A stretch of 64,000 bases of DNA from Amoebidium appalachense (lineage: Eukaryota > Ichthyosporea), in contig CAVNZM010000001.1 in the NCBI GenBank assembly GCA_963693365.1, forward strand, positions 12,834,001 through 12,898,000. Direction: 5' to 3'. This document shows, piece by piece, positions 19,331 to 31,991 of this stretch; the stretch's first letter is position 1, and every line of letters starts with the position of its first letter. The position numbers were made by a program, and so were the translations under genes. A model generated the notes under the pieces. That model was not told where the DNA came from. It saw nothing but the letters and a program-made list of their open reading frames with translations, and ran no database searches.

Positions 19331-21795
19331 TCATGGCTTCTTTCTTGCCGCATGCGCAGTGCGCGACGCCCGTGCGCAGCGGAACCCGGCTATTTTGGAG
19401 GTTTGTTATAATGAGTTTGTTGAGTTCCTATTTGCCCTTGGCGAGCAGGTGGTGGGCACGGTTGAGTACCCTTCCGTTCGGCTGAGACAGTCTCACGTTT
19501 TGCAGTCCCTACGATAGTTATTGCCTCTACAGGAAGCATTATCGGTCTGGAAATCCGCCGGTCGGTTTGGGCCTTCCGTGCAAGTCTATGCCCCGTCTCC
19601 TTCCATCTCCGTCGCTGAATCCGTCGATGACTATTATGCTTCCCTATTTTCGCTTCCTAACGTGTCCACGGTTCCATCACCGCCCGCTGGCCTCTCCCAG
19701 CCGCCGAGTTGGGAGCCGGACCGATCGTTCCCGGGCACTTTTCATAGTTATTTCAACTCTTTGGCTGTTTTTGGTGCTTTACGGGCGTTAAAACCCCGCA
19801 AGGCGTGCGGGCCGGATGCTCTTCCTCCCGTGCTTTTCAAGGTTCTTTCTCCCGTGCTTCCGTCCCGTAATCGTGCAGAGTCCCCCCCCGCCCCCGCCTT
19901 TTGCTGTCCTTCTTAGTGAGTTTTTTTCGATTTTTTTCGAACTCGGGTTTATTCCAAATTCGTGGCTTGGCACAATCGTTACGCCCGTTCGTAAGAAGGT
20001 ATCGCAGGGGGTCATTAACGACTTTCGTCCCGTCACACTTACCAACGTTTTTCGTCGGCTCTTCGAGGGTTGCATGCTTCGCGCGTTTAACACCGACGAT
20101 TCTTTAAACGCCGTGTTCCGTCTTTCTTCCCTTCAAGGGGGCTTTCGTCATGCCTATTCGTGTTATACTCACAGTCTGTTACTCCATGAATCCATTACTT
20201 CTGGCTCTCCACACGTTGTCTTCATCGACCTTAAGAACGCCTACGACACCGTACCCACTGGTTTGTTATGGCATAAGCTGGCTATGCGGGGGTTACCAGC
20301 CCCCTTTGGCCGTCTTCTGCAAGCGTTGTTCGATACCACTCGCGGACGAGCGGCGGTCAATGGAACATTAACACCCGGTTTTTCCCGTTCCCGGGGTCTT
20401 CTGCAGGGGTCCCTCCTGAGTCCGTTGTTGTTTGACGTTTTCATTGACGATTTAGCCTGCGCCCTCGAACCCTTTGGCCAACTGCATACCCGCCGTGTAC
20501 CGGGTCTCCTTTTTGCGGACGATATTGTTCTTTGTTCCTTAACCGAAGATGTCATGCACCAGATGCTTCGTCAGGTGGATCAATGGTGCACCGAGAATCT
20601 CATTACAGTCGGAATTGCAAAGTGTGCTACTTTTTCGAAGAACACTTCCTTTCGATTGGCCGGTCTTCCTATTCCTGTTCAGAGCACCTATGACTATTTG
20701 GGTATTCCTTTTACTGCACGGGGTATTGATTTTCGCAAGCTCCTCACGGCACGGATCGCTCGTGCGAAGGGTAAGCTTCACATCGTGTCAAATATGTTTC
20801 AACGGGAGTCTGTGATCCATCCTGCGAACCTTCTTCTCTACTATAAAACTTTTTTACCGCCGACTTTCGAATATGGACTTCCGCTATTGGCCTGCGCCCC
20901 ATCTCGCGAGGCGGCCATCATGATGGCGCTGAACGAGTTCGACGATTTTCAGGGTACTGCGCTGCGCACTTTGTTTCGTACTCGGTTTGTGCCTCCCTTA
21001 ATCAGTATGTTTGGATTGTCGTCTGCTGTTTGTCGTATGGAGGAATTGTCTCTTCGTTTTTGTTTTCATTTAGTTAGGCTACCTGATGGTCACCCTCTTT
21101 ATGCTTTCTTTCCCTCCCCTCCCTCCATCCCTCTTCCCCCCCGATTCACCAACGCTACTTCTGAATGTCCTCAGCCTACCCTCTTTCAACCTGATTCTTC
21201 CTCTCGCTATCTCACTCCCTCTTTCTTTTCTCTTCCTGTTTTTTCTGCCTTTTCGCGTTATTACCATACGCAGTATAAGTTTCTTTCTCGTTCTGATAGA
21301 GAAATCAAAGGTAAAACTCAGTTGGCATGTGTTATGTTCCTTAGGCAACACCGTACTGATCATTATCGCTTTTTGGGAGCGGCTTTGGCAGGATACATTT
21401 CTCCTGCTGTACGTATGGATACCACCCTAGTAGATAAGTCTGTATGGTGCTCTGATGTTGATATTGCCTGGGAAGTTGTGCAGTGGCGCTGTAATTCTTG
21501 TTTTCATCGCCGCTGGTGCCACTTTTGTGCTGACCTTTTTAATCGCAAGCATGTTGATAGGTGTGAGTTTTTATGTCGCGTTTTACCTCTTTCCCTACGG
21601 GTGTCTGCTACACTAGCTGGCAATGTGAACACTTTAAACTTTTTGTTGAATTCTGTTGGTCGTCACATTGAGTATTTATGTGATTTTCACACAGTGTTCA
21701 GGTATCTCAGTATGCACTTGTTACTGGATAACTCGCGAAGTTTTTATTGTCTTCTCAGTATGCCGTGCATACTTGCATATCTTTCCGTCGAATAA
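19331..21795 (+). pseudogene. LINE-A ORF2, reverse transcriptase and zinc region
   Basis: After a broken linker (19331-19900) a long open frame runs to 21795. RT motifs are FRPVTLTNV, VFIDLKNAYDTV (catalytic Asp), GLLQGSLLSPLLFDVFIDDL and LLFADDIVL (catalytic pair), then DYLGIPF. The C-terminus has a Cys/His cluster (CNSCFHRRWCHFCADLF...CEFLC) of the kind found at the end of many LINE ORF2 proteins. A C run at 19886-19893 probably caused the upstream frameshift. Confidence 0.85.
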
Positions 21796-21893
21796 ATCCA
21801 GTCAAAAGAAAAAAAAAAGTTTTAATTGTCTTCTCAGTATGCCGTGCATACTTGCATATCTTTCCGTCGAATAAATCCAGTCAAAAGAAAATA
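21740..21893 (+). repeat. LINE-A 3' tail in two tandem copies
   Basis: The last ~70 bp (TTGTCTTCTCAGTATGCCGT ... GAATAAATCCAGTCAAAAG) occur twice, joined by an A-rich spacer. GAATAAATCC in each may be the polyadenylation signal. Such 3' doubling can arise when priming restarts at the tail. Confidence 0.8.
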
Positions 21894-22011
21894 ATTTCGG
21901 CAGTGGCCAGTTTATGTAGGGTCACCAGCGCATGGCAAAAAGTCGGAAAATGCCCCTAACCAAAATCCTAATTTCACAGCCTGCTGCAGTGCGAGATTCA
22001 AGTACAGGGTC
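21894..22011. other. Short spacer between LINE remnants
   Basis: No gene or repeat recognised. Confidence 0.4.
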
Positions 22012-22371
22012 TTTACACACTTTTTATTGCGTGGACACTGCCGGAGGCCCAGCCACATTCGACGGCCTACTGCGTTTTCCAGCACAGCCAATCAAATGCG
22101 GCCAGTGACATATGTACATGCTAGGCAACAATGAGCGCCATCGTAGTATCTGACACCCCTATTACATATGATGGGTAAGCAGATGCTAGCATCGGTAGCT
22201 CCGAAAGAAAGTTAAGGCACCGGATCACAATATCATACTGTGCAGCATTAATAAGGTGACTCGATAGTCATCTTAAAACGGATATATTGAGGAAGAGAGG
22301 AAGAAAAGAGAATAAAACCGCCAATAACCTCCGGTTCTAATACATTAGCTAACAGGTTGCATTTATTGATA
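22012..22371 (-). mobile_element. LINE-C 3' fragment upstream of COQ9
   Basis: About 360 bp almost identical to 60746-61109, the 3' end of LINE-C, in the same minus orientation. It is 5'-truncated at ATTTATTGATA and ends only 160 bp before the COQ9 start codon, so it may form part of that gene's promoter region. Confidence 0.85.
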
Positions 22372-22531
22372 AGGGTGAAATTCAAACCCCGACGAGCCCT
22401 GGCCAGTTGGCGCACTGTTGCGTAACCCTGTTTGGCCCAGTAGGCCACGGCTGCAGCTGGCAGTCATATACGCACTTACCTACGTGGGCCTATAAAAACG
22501 AGGTCAGCAAACGTACGTGCGCGCCGCAACC

Positions 22532-22927
22532 ATGGCCCTTGCGCGCACAGTGCTACAGCCCTCCCTGGGTTTTGCTGCCGGGCGGGGGACCACGACCAAG
22601 TTCGCCACACGGGCAGGGGCGGAGGGGACACTTGGAGCAGTGGCGGTGGGCCGGCGGCTGACGGTAGCAGCAGGCGAAAGGGCAGGGCAGGCACAGGCAC
22701 AGAGGTGAGTCACAGGCAAGGGGGTGGAGGGGGCTGGAGGCTGCGGGCGTAGACTGACGGGGGGGGGGGGGGCAGGGAGCTGAGGCAGCAGCTGCTGGAC
22801 ACGGCCGTAGGGTTGGTGCCTCAGTATGGGTGGACAGTGCTGTGCCTGGGCAAGGTACTGCACCACACGGATAGAGGCACACACAGACACACACGGCATG
22901 CATGTGCTCTCACAAAACACACCGCCC

Positions 22928-23018
<91 letters not shown>

Positions 23019-23118
23019 CCCCCTCCCCCCCCCCCTCCCCTACCCCCCTCCCCAAAATACACATACACGCACACACGCACACGCACATGCACATGCACAC
23101 AAGTGCACAAACCCACGG

Positions 23119-23194
<76 letters not shown>

Positions 23195-23337
23195 GAGAAA
23201 GCGCACGCAAGTATACACACAACACGCGCACCCTCGTGTGCGCGCAACCCCACAACCACACGAGCACGTGCACACACAGGCTCACAAACACAAACACAAA
23301 CACTGATGCGGAAACCAGCAGCTTCACCTTAAGCTGA

Positions 23338-23376
<39 letters not shown>

Positions 23377-24175
23377 AACACATATACGTGTGTCACACGT
23401 GCACACCCCTCAGGCTGCTGAGGCTGTGGGGCTCAACCCTATGGCCCACGGTTTGTGCCCGGACGGCCCCGTGGCTCTGGTGGAGGTGGGTGCCTCCCTC
23501 CCCCCCCCCCCCCCCCCCCCCCCACCCGCCTTTCCCCCCTTCCCCCCCCCCCCCCCCCCCGCTCACGTGCCTGTGCTGACTGTGTTTGCAGCACTTCCTG
23601 CAGACCAGCAGACGACAGACGGCACAGCAGCTGGAGGCCATGCCCCTGGACGGGTGTGCGCACGTGTGCTGTGTGTGTGTGGGTGTGTGTGTGTTTGGGG
23701 GGGCGTTGTCTGCTGACGAGTGGTTGCAGGCTGGGTGTGGGCCAGCGGGTGCGCACGGGCATAGTCACACGGCTGCAGCACACCATGCCCCTGGCTGCAC
23801 AGTGGCCCCAGGTCGGGATCCCTTCTTGCTTACCCCCCCCCAACCCCACCCCCCACCCCCCTTCCCCTCCCTCTACCCTCCCCATCTCCTTTTCTCCTTT
23901 TTTTTTTGTGTGTGTGTGGGTGGGTGGGGGGTGTGGAGGGGGAGGTTGCCGGGGTTGTGGCAAGCATGTGGTGGCGAATGCGTGTGCTGACAGGGTGTGC
24001 AGGCGCTTGCAGTGATGGGTAGCAGTGGGCACGGCAGGCTGGTGCTGGCGGGGGAGTTGGCAGCGCTGGCAGACGAGCTGTGGCACCAGGCCGGAGACAC
24101 GGCCACAGATGTAAGGGGGGGGGGGGGGGGGGGGGGATTCTCTCTTTTTCTTTTTGGTGTGTTGTGTGTGTGTGT

Positions 24176-24224
<49 letters not shown>

Positions 24225-24628
24225 CTGGCTCGGGGGGGGGGGGGGGAGGAGGGGGGCTGTTGCTCAGGGGGGAGGGGGAGGGGAAGGGGAGGGGGGCTGA
24301 TTTTTTGGGGGAGGGGACAAAGAGCGAGTATGGAGGGCCTGATTTGGGAGGGAGGGGATGGGGGGGATGGAGGGGCGGTTAGGGGAGGGCGAGGGGAGGA
24401 GAGAGTTGACAGAGCTGGGAGTGGGCTGATCGGGGGCGGTTGGGGGGGAGGAGGGGGGGGGGGGGGGGGGGTAGAGAAGATGTTGGGGAGGGGTAGTTTA
24501 GAGGATGGCACCTAGATCGAGATTGTTGAGGGTGCTGACTGTGGGGCTGCAGTTTGGCTGGTACACAAAGCGGGTGGCCCTGATGGGTGTCTACAGCAGC
24601 ACAGGTGCGTGCCTGCCTGCCTGCCTGT

Positions 24629-24667
<39 letters not shown>

Positions 24668-24891
24668 CTTGCCTGCCTGCCTGCCTGCCTGGGTGGGTGG
24701 TGTGGTTGGGGGCCTGACGGTGGGGTGCAGAGCTATTTCTAGCGCAGGACCAGTCTGCAGGGTTCGAAGCCACACTGCAGTTCCTGGACCGCAGGCTGGC
24801 TGACGTGGCCGGCCTGGGCAGTCTGCGCTCACAGGTGCGCACGGGCATGGAGAGGGGGGTAGGCTGGCCATGTGGGGTGTGGGCTGGGGGG

Positions 24892-24933
<42 letters not shown>

Positions 24934-25020
24934 CTGGCACTGACGTTGGCTGCAGGTCGAGCAGACGGCAGGCACTTTGGTCGGGGTGGCCGGCAGCCTG
25001 GCTTATACGGTAGGGGTGTG

Positions 25021-25064
<44 letters not shown>

Positions 25065-25145
25065 TGTGTTTGGGGGGGAGGGGGGGAGGGGGCTTTTATA
25101 CTGACACCCTCCCAGACCAGGGCGCTTGCTGGGTGGCAGCGATAG
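22532..25145 (+). CDS. COQ9: COQ9, mitochondrial ubiquinone-biosynthesis lipid-binding protein
   Basis: Ten exons, all GT-AG and phase-consistent: 22532-22704, 22776-22854, 23414-23485, 23592-23653, 23730-23811, 24003-24110, 24553-24604, 24731-24834, 24956-25009, 25116-25145; 271 aa. COQ9 binds isoprenoid lipids and supports the COQ7 hydroxylase in the mitochondrial ubiquinone-synthesis complex. The first exon is a basic, Ala/Gly-rich presequence. Family signatures follow: LVPQYGWT, AEAVGLNP, LADELWHQAGDTATD, FGWYTKRVALMGVYSSTG, a Gln-Asp-x-Ser block with FEATLQFLDRRL, and the C-terminal amphipathic TRALAGWQR. Introns carry an 87-nt C run and CA repeats, yet splice phases remain intact. A LINE-C stub lies just upstream. 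Confidence 0.9.
22929..23015. repeat. Poly(C), 87 nt uninterrupted
   Basis: Uninterrupted C from 22929 to 23015, followed by a C-rich stretch, in COQ9 intron 2. It encodes only a poly-Pro/poly-Gly shadow ORF. Confidence 0.95.
23123..23375. repeat. (CA)n tracts in COQ9 intron 2
   Basis: Two CA runs, about 23123-23180 and 23338-23375, separated by a CA-rich imperfect stretch. Confidence 0.95.
24176..24244. repeat. Poly(G) in COQ9 intron 6
   Basis: 49 consecutive G (24176-24224), then a second run of 14 or more. The same intron has another G run right after the splice donor (24115-24136). Confidence 0.95.
24605..24690. repeat. (TGCC)n tetranucleotide repeat
   Basis: CTGC/TGCC repeat of about 20 units in COQ9 intron 7, directly after the donor. 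Confidence 0.9.
24889..24933. repeat. Poly(G) in COQ9 intron 8
   Basis: A G run of about 40 with one early C, in COQ9 intron 8. Confidence 0.9.
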
Positions 25146-26499
25146 CAGCGGGCCAGAGAGAGGACACGGTGGGAGGGGTGGGGGCCTGCAGGGCAATCTA
25201 TGTGGATGTATGCTATGTCGGGTTGATGTGAGGGGGCATAACACGTGCAAGACAGTGATTATATGTAACATACTTGTGAAGGACTAGTGTATATGCGTAC
25301 AGTACACACACCATGCAATATAGATCAAAGTGAAAATAACACATCTTCTATTAGTAAGGATTTTGAAACAACAGCATATCATTCATATACATTCAATTAA
25401 TTTACGTATGTACGTGCGCCACCAGGCACATGAATGTGTGCAAACAAGTGAGCGCAGCACTGTGCTACAATACATTGCCTTTGAGGGTAGGCTGACCACA
25501 CCTCTGCGTGTGCATGGGTTTCCCTAATTGGGTCCCCCACCTTTATCCCCAGTGCTTTTAGATGCCATACGGTAACTTTCGAAGTTATCACACTTTGCGC
25601 CGGCAGGCAACGGCATGCACTGACTAGTATAAAGATTGCTTTCAAAGAGAAGAGCTCCCCCAGGTAATTTGTTCCCGTGGGTACGTGTATTTGTTGATGG
25701 TTGCTATGAGCCATGTTAAGTTAAGGTCAGAAGCGCGGTTAGAGGACAAAAAGCCGCCGACGGTGGACGCCAAACCTGTTGCTCTCATAATCTTTTACAC
25801 CATATTCTTGGTGCGCTGTGCATTTAAAGTGGTGGATTTAATTTTTTCATGGTAAATGTCAACTTCCTCAACTATTTTAAAGGCACAATATCAAGCATGT
25901 TCTCTGTCGCTGGAAGGTGGGTAACTTTGAAGGACACCCACACTAATTGAGTAATTCCGTGGATAGGTGACGGGTAACTTTACGCACCCTCCCGGCACTG
26001 GGGCTAAGCACGCAGCCTGGTCGAGAGGCCTATGTGGGTGGGAGGGCTGTGTGCTGTGGGCCCACGCTGCTGGCTGCCTGTGGGTGCCTGCCAGTCGTGC
26101 TGCTCTGCCACATTGGCCAGGCCCATGGCCTGCACGTGCCATGCTGGGCCCTTCCCCGTGGCCCAGCCATTGCTCCAATTCTGCGGCCATATTGCAACAG
26201 GTGTACAGAGCCCCATGGTTGGGTCGAGCCACCACTGCAGCACACACACATATACACACACACTCACTCACTCACTCACACACACATCATGTACCACAAA
26301 ACACGCACACAATATGTGGCCCATGTAGTCTGCATAGGAAGGCACTTGCAAGGGCCATGTGGCTGTGGCTATCTCAACAAGGGGCACGGGGTGTGCCTGG
26401 GTCAACATGACACGTGTCTACGTGTGCCACCAATGTTATGGCTGTGGCTGCATGTAACTTATTAGTGTGGGGGTGGGCCACACTTGCACGGGTGCTCGT
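25146..26499. other. Intergenic spacer COQ9 - coiled-coil gene
   Basis: No gene seen. AT-richer in the first half, GC-rich with CACA repeats near 26240-26290 in the second. The two flanking genes converge here. Confidence 0.5.
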
Positions 26500-28435
26500 T
26501 TACTGGGGCTTGGGCCATGGGCCCTGCAGGCCATATTGCATGGCCCCATGGGCATCCCCTGCAGCCTGGACCTCATGTAGCATGGTGGCCAGCAGGCAGT
26601 CCAACAGGTCCTGCTTGGGCCTCAATAGTCGCAGCCAGTGGCTGTTGACGGCCTCGGTCTCCAGCGCACAGCCCATGCCCTCAGCCGCCTGCAGGTGGCC
26701 CTGTGCCGCCATGCTGCTGGCCCGCTGCAACATGGGCCACTTAGCACGTGCATGGCCCAAGGCCCCCCACAGCCCACCACCCACCCACCTCCTGCTGTGC
26801 CCTCTCTCGGTCCCGTTCGGCCCACGATAGGCTCTTGAACCTGTTCGCATATTATCCCTTAATTTACCCCCCCCCCCCCCCCCCCCCGGGGAAAAACCCC
26901 GCGTACCACTGCGCATACTCTCCCGTGTCCACCCGCACCCCCTGTACGGCCCTGATGCAGGCCCAATCTGCCGCTGCCCGCCCGTATGCCTTTAATCACG
27001 TTAGCCAACAGCCCCCCCCCCCCCCCCCCCCTCCCACCCACCTGCAGTAGCTCAGCCAGGCCGTCCCTGTCCTGTGGCTGCACGTGCACCTGTGCCTGTG
27101 CCGGCAGTGGTGGGGGGCTGGGCAGGTCGGGCTCTGCTGGCGGCTGGCCTGGGGGGCCCGGGGCCACGGGGCTGCCGACAAACACAGGGGGGATGGGTGG
27201 CCGAGGGGGGTTGCGGGGGCTGGGTGCCCGGGCAGGAGAGGTGGAGGGGGGCACGGCAGTGCAGCCGGGAACATGATCCGAGTGGCCCAGATATCTGCTC
27301 CCAGCCAGTCTCAGTTCCATCATCCTCCCTCTCTTCCCTCCGCCCCCCCCCCCCCCTCCCCCCCCCCCACCACCACCCCTTCCCCCCCCCCCCTCCCCCC
27401 CCTTTCCCCCCGCACCTCCTCCCCCCCCCCCCCCCCCCCCCGACTTTCTCTCCCCTCTCACATAAGGTGCCGGGTGGTCACCTTTCATCCAGGGGCAGCA
27501 GCTGCAGGCGGGCCTGCAGCAGGGCCATTGCCGTGTGCTGGGTGTGCTTCTGGTAGTGCAGCACTAGGTACTGCTGCTTCATCTTGGCCAGCTGGGAACA
27601 CCACAGAACCTCAGCCACAACACCCCCCTCCCCACCCTTCCTCCCCCCCCCCCCCTCTCCCCCCCGCCCCAGTGCACGCACCTCGAAGGACGTGGGCTCG
27701 TCTGCCGGCTGTGTGGTGTCCACGGCGGCCCTGACTGCCTCTCTGAGCTCCAGCATACCCACCACCTGCGCCCAGGCCTTGTTGCGCTGCTCACGCTGCC
27801 GCTGCACAAGAGGTCAGCACTGGCTGGGGCCCCTTAACCCTCAGTGGGACCCCTCAACCCTTTGTTTCTTAACCCTCACTGGGGGGTACCTTGAGGGCGT
27901 TCTGCAGGGCCAGTATGCGGCGGCGCAGCTGCAGCTCGTCGTGTGGCTGCTGGCTGGTGGCTGCTGGCTGGCTGGCGGCCTGCAGCAGCTGCAGCTTTGC
28001 CTCCTGCACCTGCGCCTGGCTGGTGGCCACGTGGTCCTGGGTTTCCGCTATGTGCCCGTCCATGTCCAGCAGCAGCTCCTGCAGGATAATACGCCCCAGC
28101 CCTGCCGTGCTGCTGGCATCCTGCAGGTGTGGGATAAACTGGTCCCGTATGCTCCTGCAAGGCCTTAGTATCCCTCTCCCCCCCCCCCCTCCCCCCTCCC
28201 CCCCTCCCCCACGCACACACACACACAGACACCTGCCTCAGGGAGCGCTCCAGAGCACCCAAGTCCTGCAGCAGTGCCTCCAGGGTGGCCCGCAGCGCCT
28301 GGGTCAGGCACGGGCACGGGGTTGGGCCGGCACCAGCACCCTGGAGTCAGGGTGCACGGGGTCAGCAGCACACAGGCACACAGACACAGGCCACGGGCAG
28401 ACACCCACCTCCCTCTCTGTGGTCTTGTCGGCCAT
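26500..28435 (-). CDS. Coiled-coil protein of unknown family, 414 aa
   Basis: Nine exons on the minus strand join with consistent phases: 28435-28409, 28340-28231, 28154-27890, 27801-27682, 27591-27482, 27294-27042, 26989-26907, 26840-26789, 26724-26500. The start chosen is ATG of MADKTTERE; an upstream in-frame ATG exists at 28501. Long amphipathic helices (LRATLEALLQDLGALERSL; ILQELLLDMDGHIAETQDHV; LQLRRRILALQNALK; YLVLHYQKHTQHTAMALLQ) flank a Pro-rich linker encoded by exon 6. A further helix (WAERDRERAQQERASSMAAQ) leads to the end. No family recognised; a structural or tethering role is only a guess. Exon 2's donor (GTCTGT) was picked for phase and is the weakest join. Confidence 0.6.
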
Positions 28436-29442
28436 AGTGCCGCACGCGTCTGCAGCCTCCGGTCCCTCTGTGTCTGTGCCTGGACGGAGGTATGTGCGCA
28501 TGCTGGTCTGCAGGGCAGAAGGGTGTGCCTTAGGAGTGGTAGGGTCTGGTTGAATGTGTGCAAGTTGGCGGACGTGTGTGTGCGGCAGCAAAGAGTGCGA
28601 CTGTAGTGATCTTGTGTCTTTATCTCTGCTAGACAAGTTTGCCTGTATGTGTGGGCAGTGTGCTTTGACGCATGAGGGTTACATTGTGCCACAGTGCAAG
28701 CGTGTGCGCGGGCGCAAATGCTCTATGCATGTGTACGTGCCAGAATGTTTGCAGGCGTGCAGGCAGGGGCGCGTGCAGATTATGTGTGTACACTTGTGTT
28801 TTCATGCCCGTGTGTTTTTTGTGCCCAAGCACGCTGCCCACGCACTGCTCCTATACGCTGCTACTGTGACGGTGTTTGGGTACAAATTGTGTGTCTTGTG
28901 TGTGTGCGTGTGCACGTATGCATAGGTTTTGTGTGAACTAAGGCTATGAGAGCTTGCCAGCCACCTTAGCTGGTGTCTTGACTGACCTGCGATAGCTGCG
29001 GCTGACCAGCACTGGTGTCTTCTGTCTGCGCTAGCAAATACCGTGTTGTGTCTGCGCTAGCATTTCTATCTTCTGTCTGCGTCTGCAGAACAGGTGCATT
29101 TGCTCTACTGTGCATGTTGTGAATATGCCAACTCACCACCATGATCTGCAGCCAATCATTAGCTTTATGTGGGTTACCCTGCCCGCGCTCGTCTTCCTCA
29201 GCCAATGGACAGCGCACACGGAAAGCCGTTGCCCACCGTTCTGGGCGATTATGCAATCTTACCTACACCCGAGAAGGGACTGTTCGCCGTGACGGGTGGC
29301 AGGCTCTGTCCTTACTCCACCCACAGCGCCAAGCATTCTATAGCTGTGCCGCACACACAAGCACAATAAAGCAGGGCCGCACACACAGGCACGCTAGCTG
29401 GGCCGTACACACAGTTGCAGGCGCAAGGCAGCAACTGTGGGC
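28436..29442. other. Divergent intergenic region before SEPSECS
   Basis: No gene recognised. TG-rich around 28700-28920. Contains three degenerate CTGTCTGCGCTAGCA units at about 29018-29075. The two flanking genes are transcribed away from it, so it should hold both promoters. Confidence 0.45.
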
Positions 29443-30408
29443 ATGGACGCCAAGAACCTGGACCTGGCATGTGGCCTGGTGCCTGCCGGCTACATACGCC
29501 AGGCCGCAGACGCCCTCAACTCACGCCGTAGCCGCATACGCAACCTGCTGGCCCAGGTGGCGCCCACACGGGGAGAGGGGGGGGGGGATGGGCGGGAGGA
29601 GCACAGGTGCAGGGCCTGACTGGGCGGGGCAGCGGCGGCTGCCGGAGTGTGGCTGGGACGAGAGCAACATCGAGTGGCTGGTGCAGGAGCTGGCGCTGAT
29701 GGACAGCAACAACTTCCCGGGTGAGTGGGCGGCCCCCAAGTGCCCGGCCAGCTGCTGACAAACCTGCACAGAGAATGTCGGTGGGGGTGAGCGCGAGGCC
29801 CGCATACACAGCAGCCTGGTGCGAAGGCGCCACTACGGGTGCGTGCCTGCTGGGCTGGCTGGGCCCCACAGGGCCTGACGGGCTGGGGGCAGGCTGGGCC
29901 ACGGCATAGGGCGGTCGGGGGACCTGGCCGAGGTGCAGCCTAAGGCCGCCGGGTCATCACTTATGGTGCAGCTGGCAGGCTGCCTGGCCCTGGACCTGCT
30001 GCGCTGTGCAGGTGAGTGGCCCCCGAATAATGGCCCCGGCCAGCAACAAGCACTGACAGTGACCCCTGCAGGCGCCACCCGCACGGCCGCCTGCTTTGTG
30101 CTGCCCGTGGCCACCGGCATGGCCCTAGTGTGTGCACCAACGGGGGGGGGGGGGGGGGGGGGGGGGGGGGAAGCTGGCTACTAACTGGCTCTTGCAGGTG
30201 CTGTGTCTGCTGACACTGTGGCAAAAACGACCACAAGCAAAGGTGGGTGGCTGGGGGCATATGGGGGGCAGCAGCCACCATGTGGTGGCTGGTTGCCTGT
30301 TCTTGCGCTGACCAGGGGGTGGCTGCAGTATGTGGTGTGGCCCCGCATGGACCAGAAGTCGTGCCTGAAGGCAATGTTGACGGCAGGTGCGTGTCTGCAA
30401 ACAGGGGG

Positions 30409-30449
<41 letters not shown>

Positions 30450-31151
30450 GGATAGGAGCTGAGGTTGTTGCAGGGCTGGAGGTTGTTGTGGCAGACAACG
30501 TGGTGGAGGGGGACGAGGTGTGCACAGACCTGGCAGCCGTGGGCCAGGCGCTGGACCGGCTAGGTGACCAGGTGCTGGCCGTAGTCTGCACCACCAGCTG
30601 CTTTGCCCCCAGGGCCCCCGACAGGTGCGTGTGCCCCCCAGCGCCCGGCCCAGACAGCTGACGTGGGGCTTAGGGTGGTGGAGCTGGCACAGCTGGCCCA
30701 GGCACGGGGGGTGGCCCTAGTGGTCAACAACGCATACGGCGTGCAGGCTGGCCGCACCATGCATGCCATCAACGAGGCTATGCGCTTGGTGGGTGGCCTG
30801 CGCCCAGCCTCCAACCTCTTAAGCGCACAGCGGCTCACAGCACCGGCGGGGGCTGCAGGGGCGTGTGGACCTTGTGGTATCCAGCACGGACAAGAACCTG
30901 CTTGTGCCCGTGGGTGGCGCCCTGCTGTGGGGGCCCGACAGCCACAGCCGGGTGGCCGACGTTTGCAAGGCCTATCCCGGTGCGTGCACAGCGCTAGCCC
31001 CCAGGCCAAGCGGGCACGTGCTGACGGCGCACAGGCAGGGCATCGGGTGGGCCCGCACTGGACGTGCTGCTGACCCTGCTGGGCATGGGCAGCAGCGGCT
31101 ACAAGGCCCTGCTGCAGGCACGCAAGGTAGGGGTGTGTTGGGGGCGGAAGT

Positions 31152-31199
<48 letters not shown>

Positions 31200-31950
31200 G
31201 GGGCTGGGCTGATGTTGAGGCAGGAGGTCTACGTGCACTTGCGCACGGGCCTGGAGACGGTGGCTGCACGGCACGGCCTGAGGCTGCTGCACACCCCAAG
31301 CAACCCCATATCCCTCGGTACCCCCCACACACCAGCACAAAACACAACACACAGCCCGACAATCCAGCACACAACACCCCACACAGTCCCAATACCCCTG
31401 CATGGAGTGTGTGTGCCTTGGCAGACTCCTCCAGCCCTGCTTGGCGTGTGGCCGTGGGCTGACAGCAGGGCGCAGGTATCACGCTGCCTGCTGTGGCCGA
31501 GGGGGTGGCCAACGACAGCGAGCTCACCATGCTCGGCTCCATGCTGTTTGCCCGGGGGGTGTCCGGCACACGGTACGTGCGACCCGGCGGCAAGCACCCG
31601 GCCAGGGGTTGCTGAGGGAGGGGGGGCAGTGTGGTCAGCGGGCGGGGCAGCAAGGATATCGGGGGCCTGGCCTTTGACGGTGGGCACCCTGGGCCTGGGG
31701 CGTTTGTGTGGGGGCACTGACACTGCAGCAGGGTACGGGGCACACGTGGGTCACTACCCCACGCCGTATTTGACGGCCGCAGCGGCACTGGGCATGACCA
31801 AGGCCGAGGCCGACACCCTGCTGGCCCGCCTGGACAGCACCCTGCAGGCCCACGCCAAAAGGTGTGTGGCCCCTAGGCCCAGGCCGGGACAGGGAACTGA
31901 GCTCTGGCTGCAGGCAACAGCAGGAAACACCAAGCGGCCCACAATAGGCC

Positions 31951-31991
<41 letters not shown>

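Larger units (their letters stand above)
11547..21893 (+). mobile_element. LINE-A copy 2, near full length, split by a Gypsy element
   Basis: 5' UTR monomer (11547-11653), ORF1 start (11654-12228), inserted Ty3/Gypsy element (12229-18019), rest of ORF1 (18020-18579), ORF2 with endonuclease and reverse transcriptase (18580-21795), and a 3' end with GAATAAATCCAGTCAAAAG plus an A-rich tail. Removing the insertion and one copy of CTGTT restores continuity across ORF1. Several frameshifts show it is no longer active. Confidence 0.88.

Noticed and set aside
22813-23337. Overlapping poly-Pro, poly-Gly and Thr-His ORFs
   Set aside because: They are translations of the C87 run and CA repeats in COQ9 intron 2.
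30603-31073. Start of SEPSECS exon 9 at the GACAG acceptor (30660)
   Set aside because: That acceptor gives an immediate TGA; the CTTAG acceptor at 30673 restores the frame and matches the family sequence.
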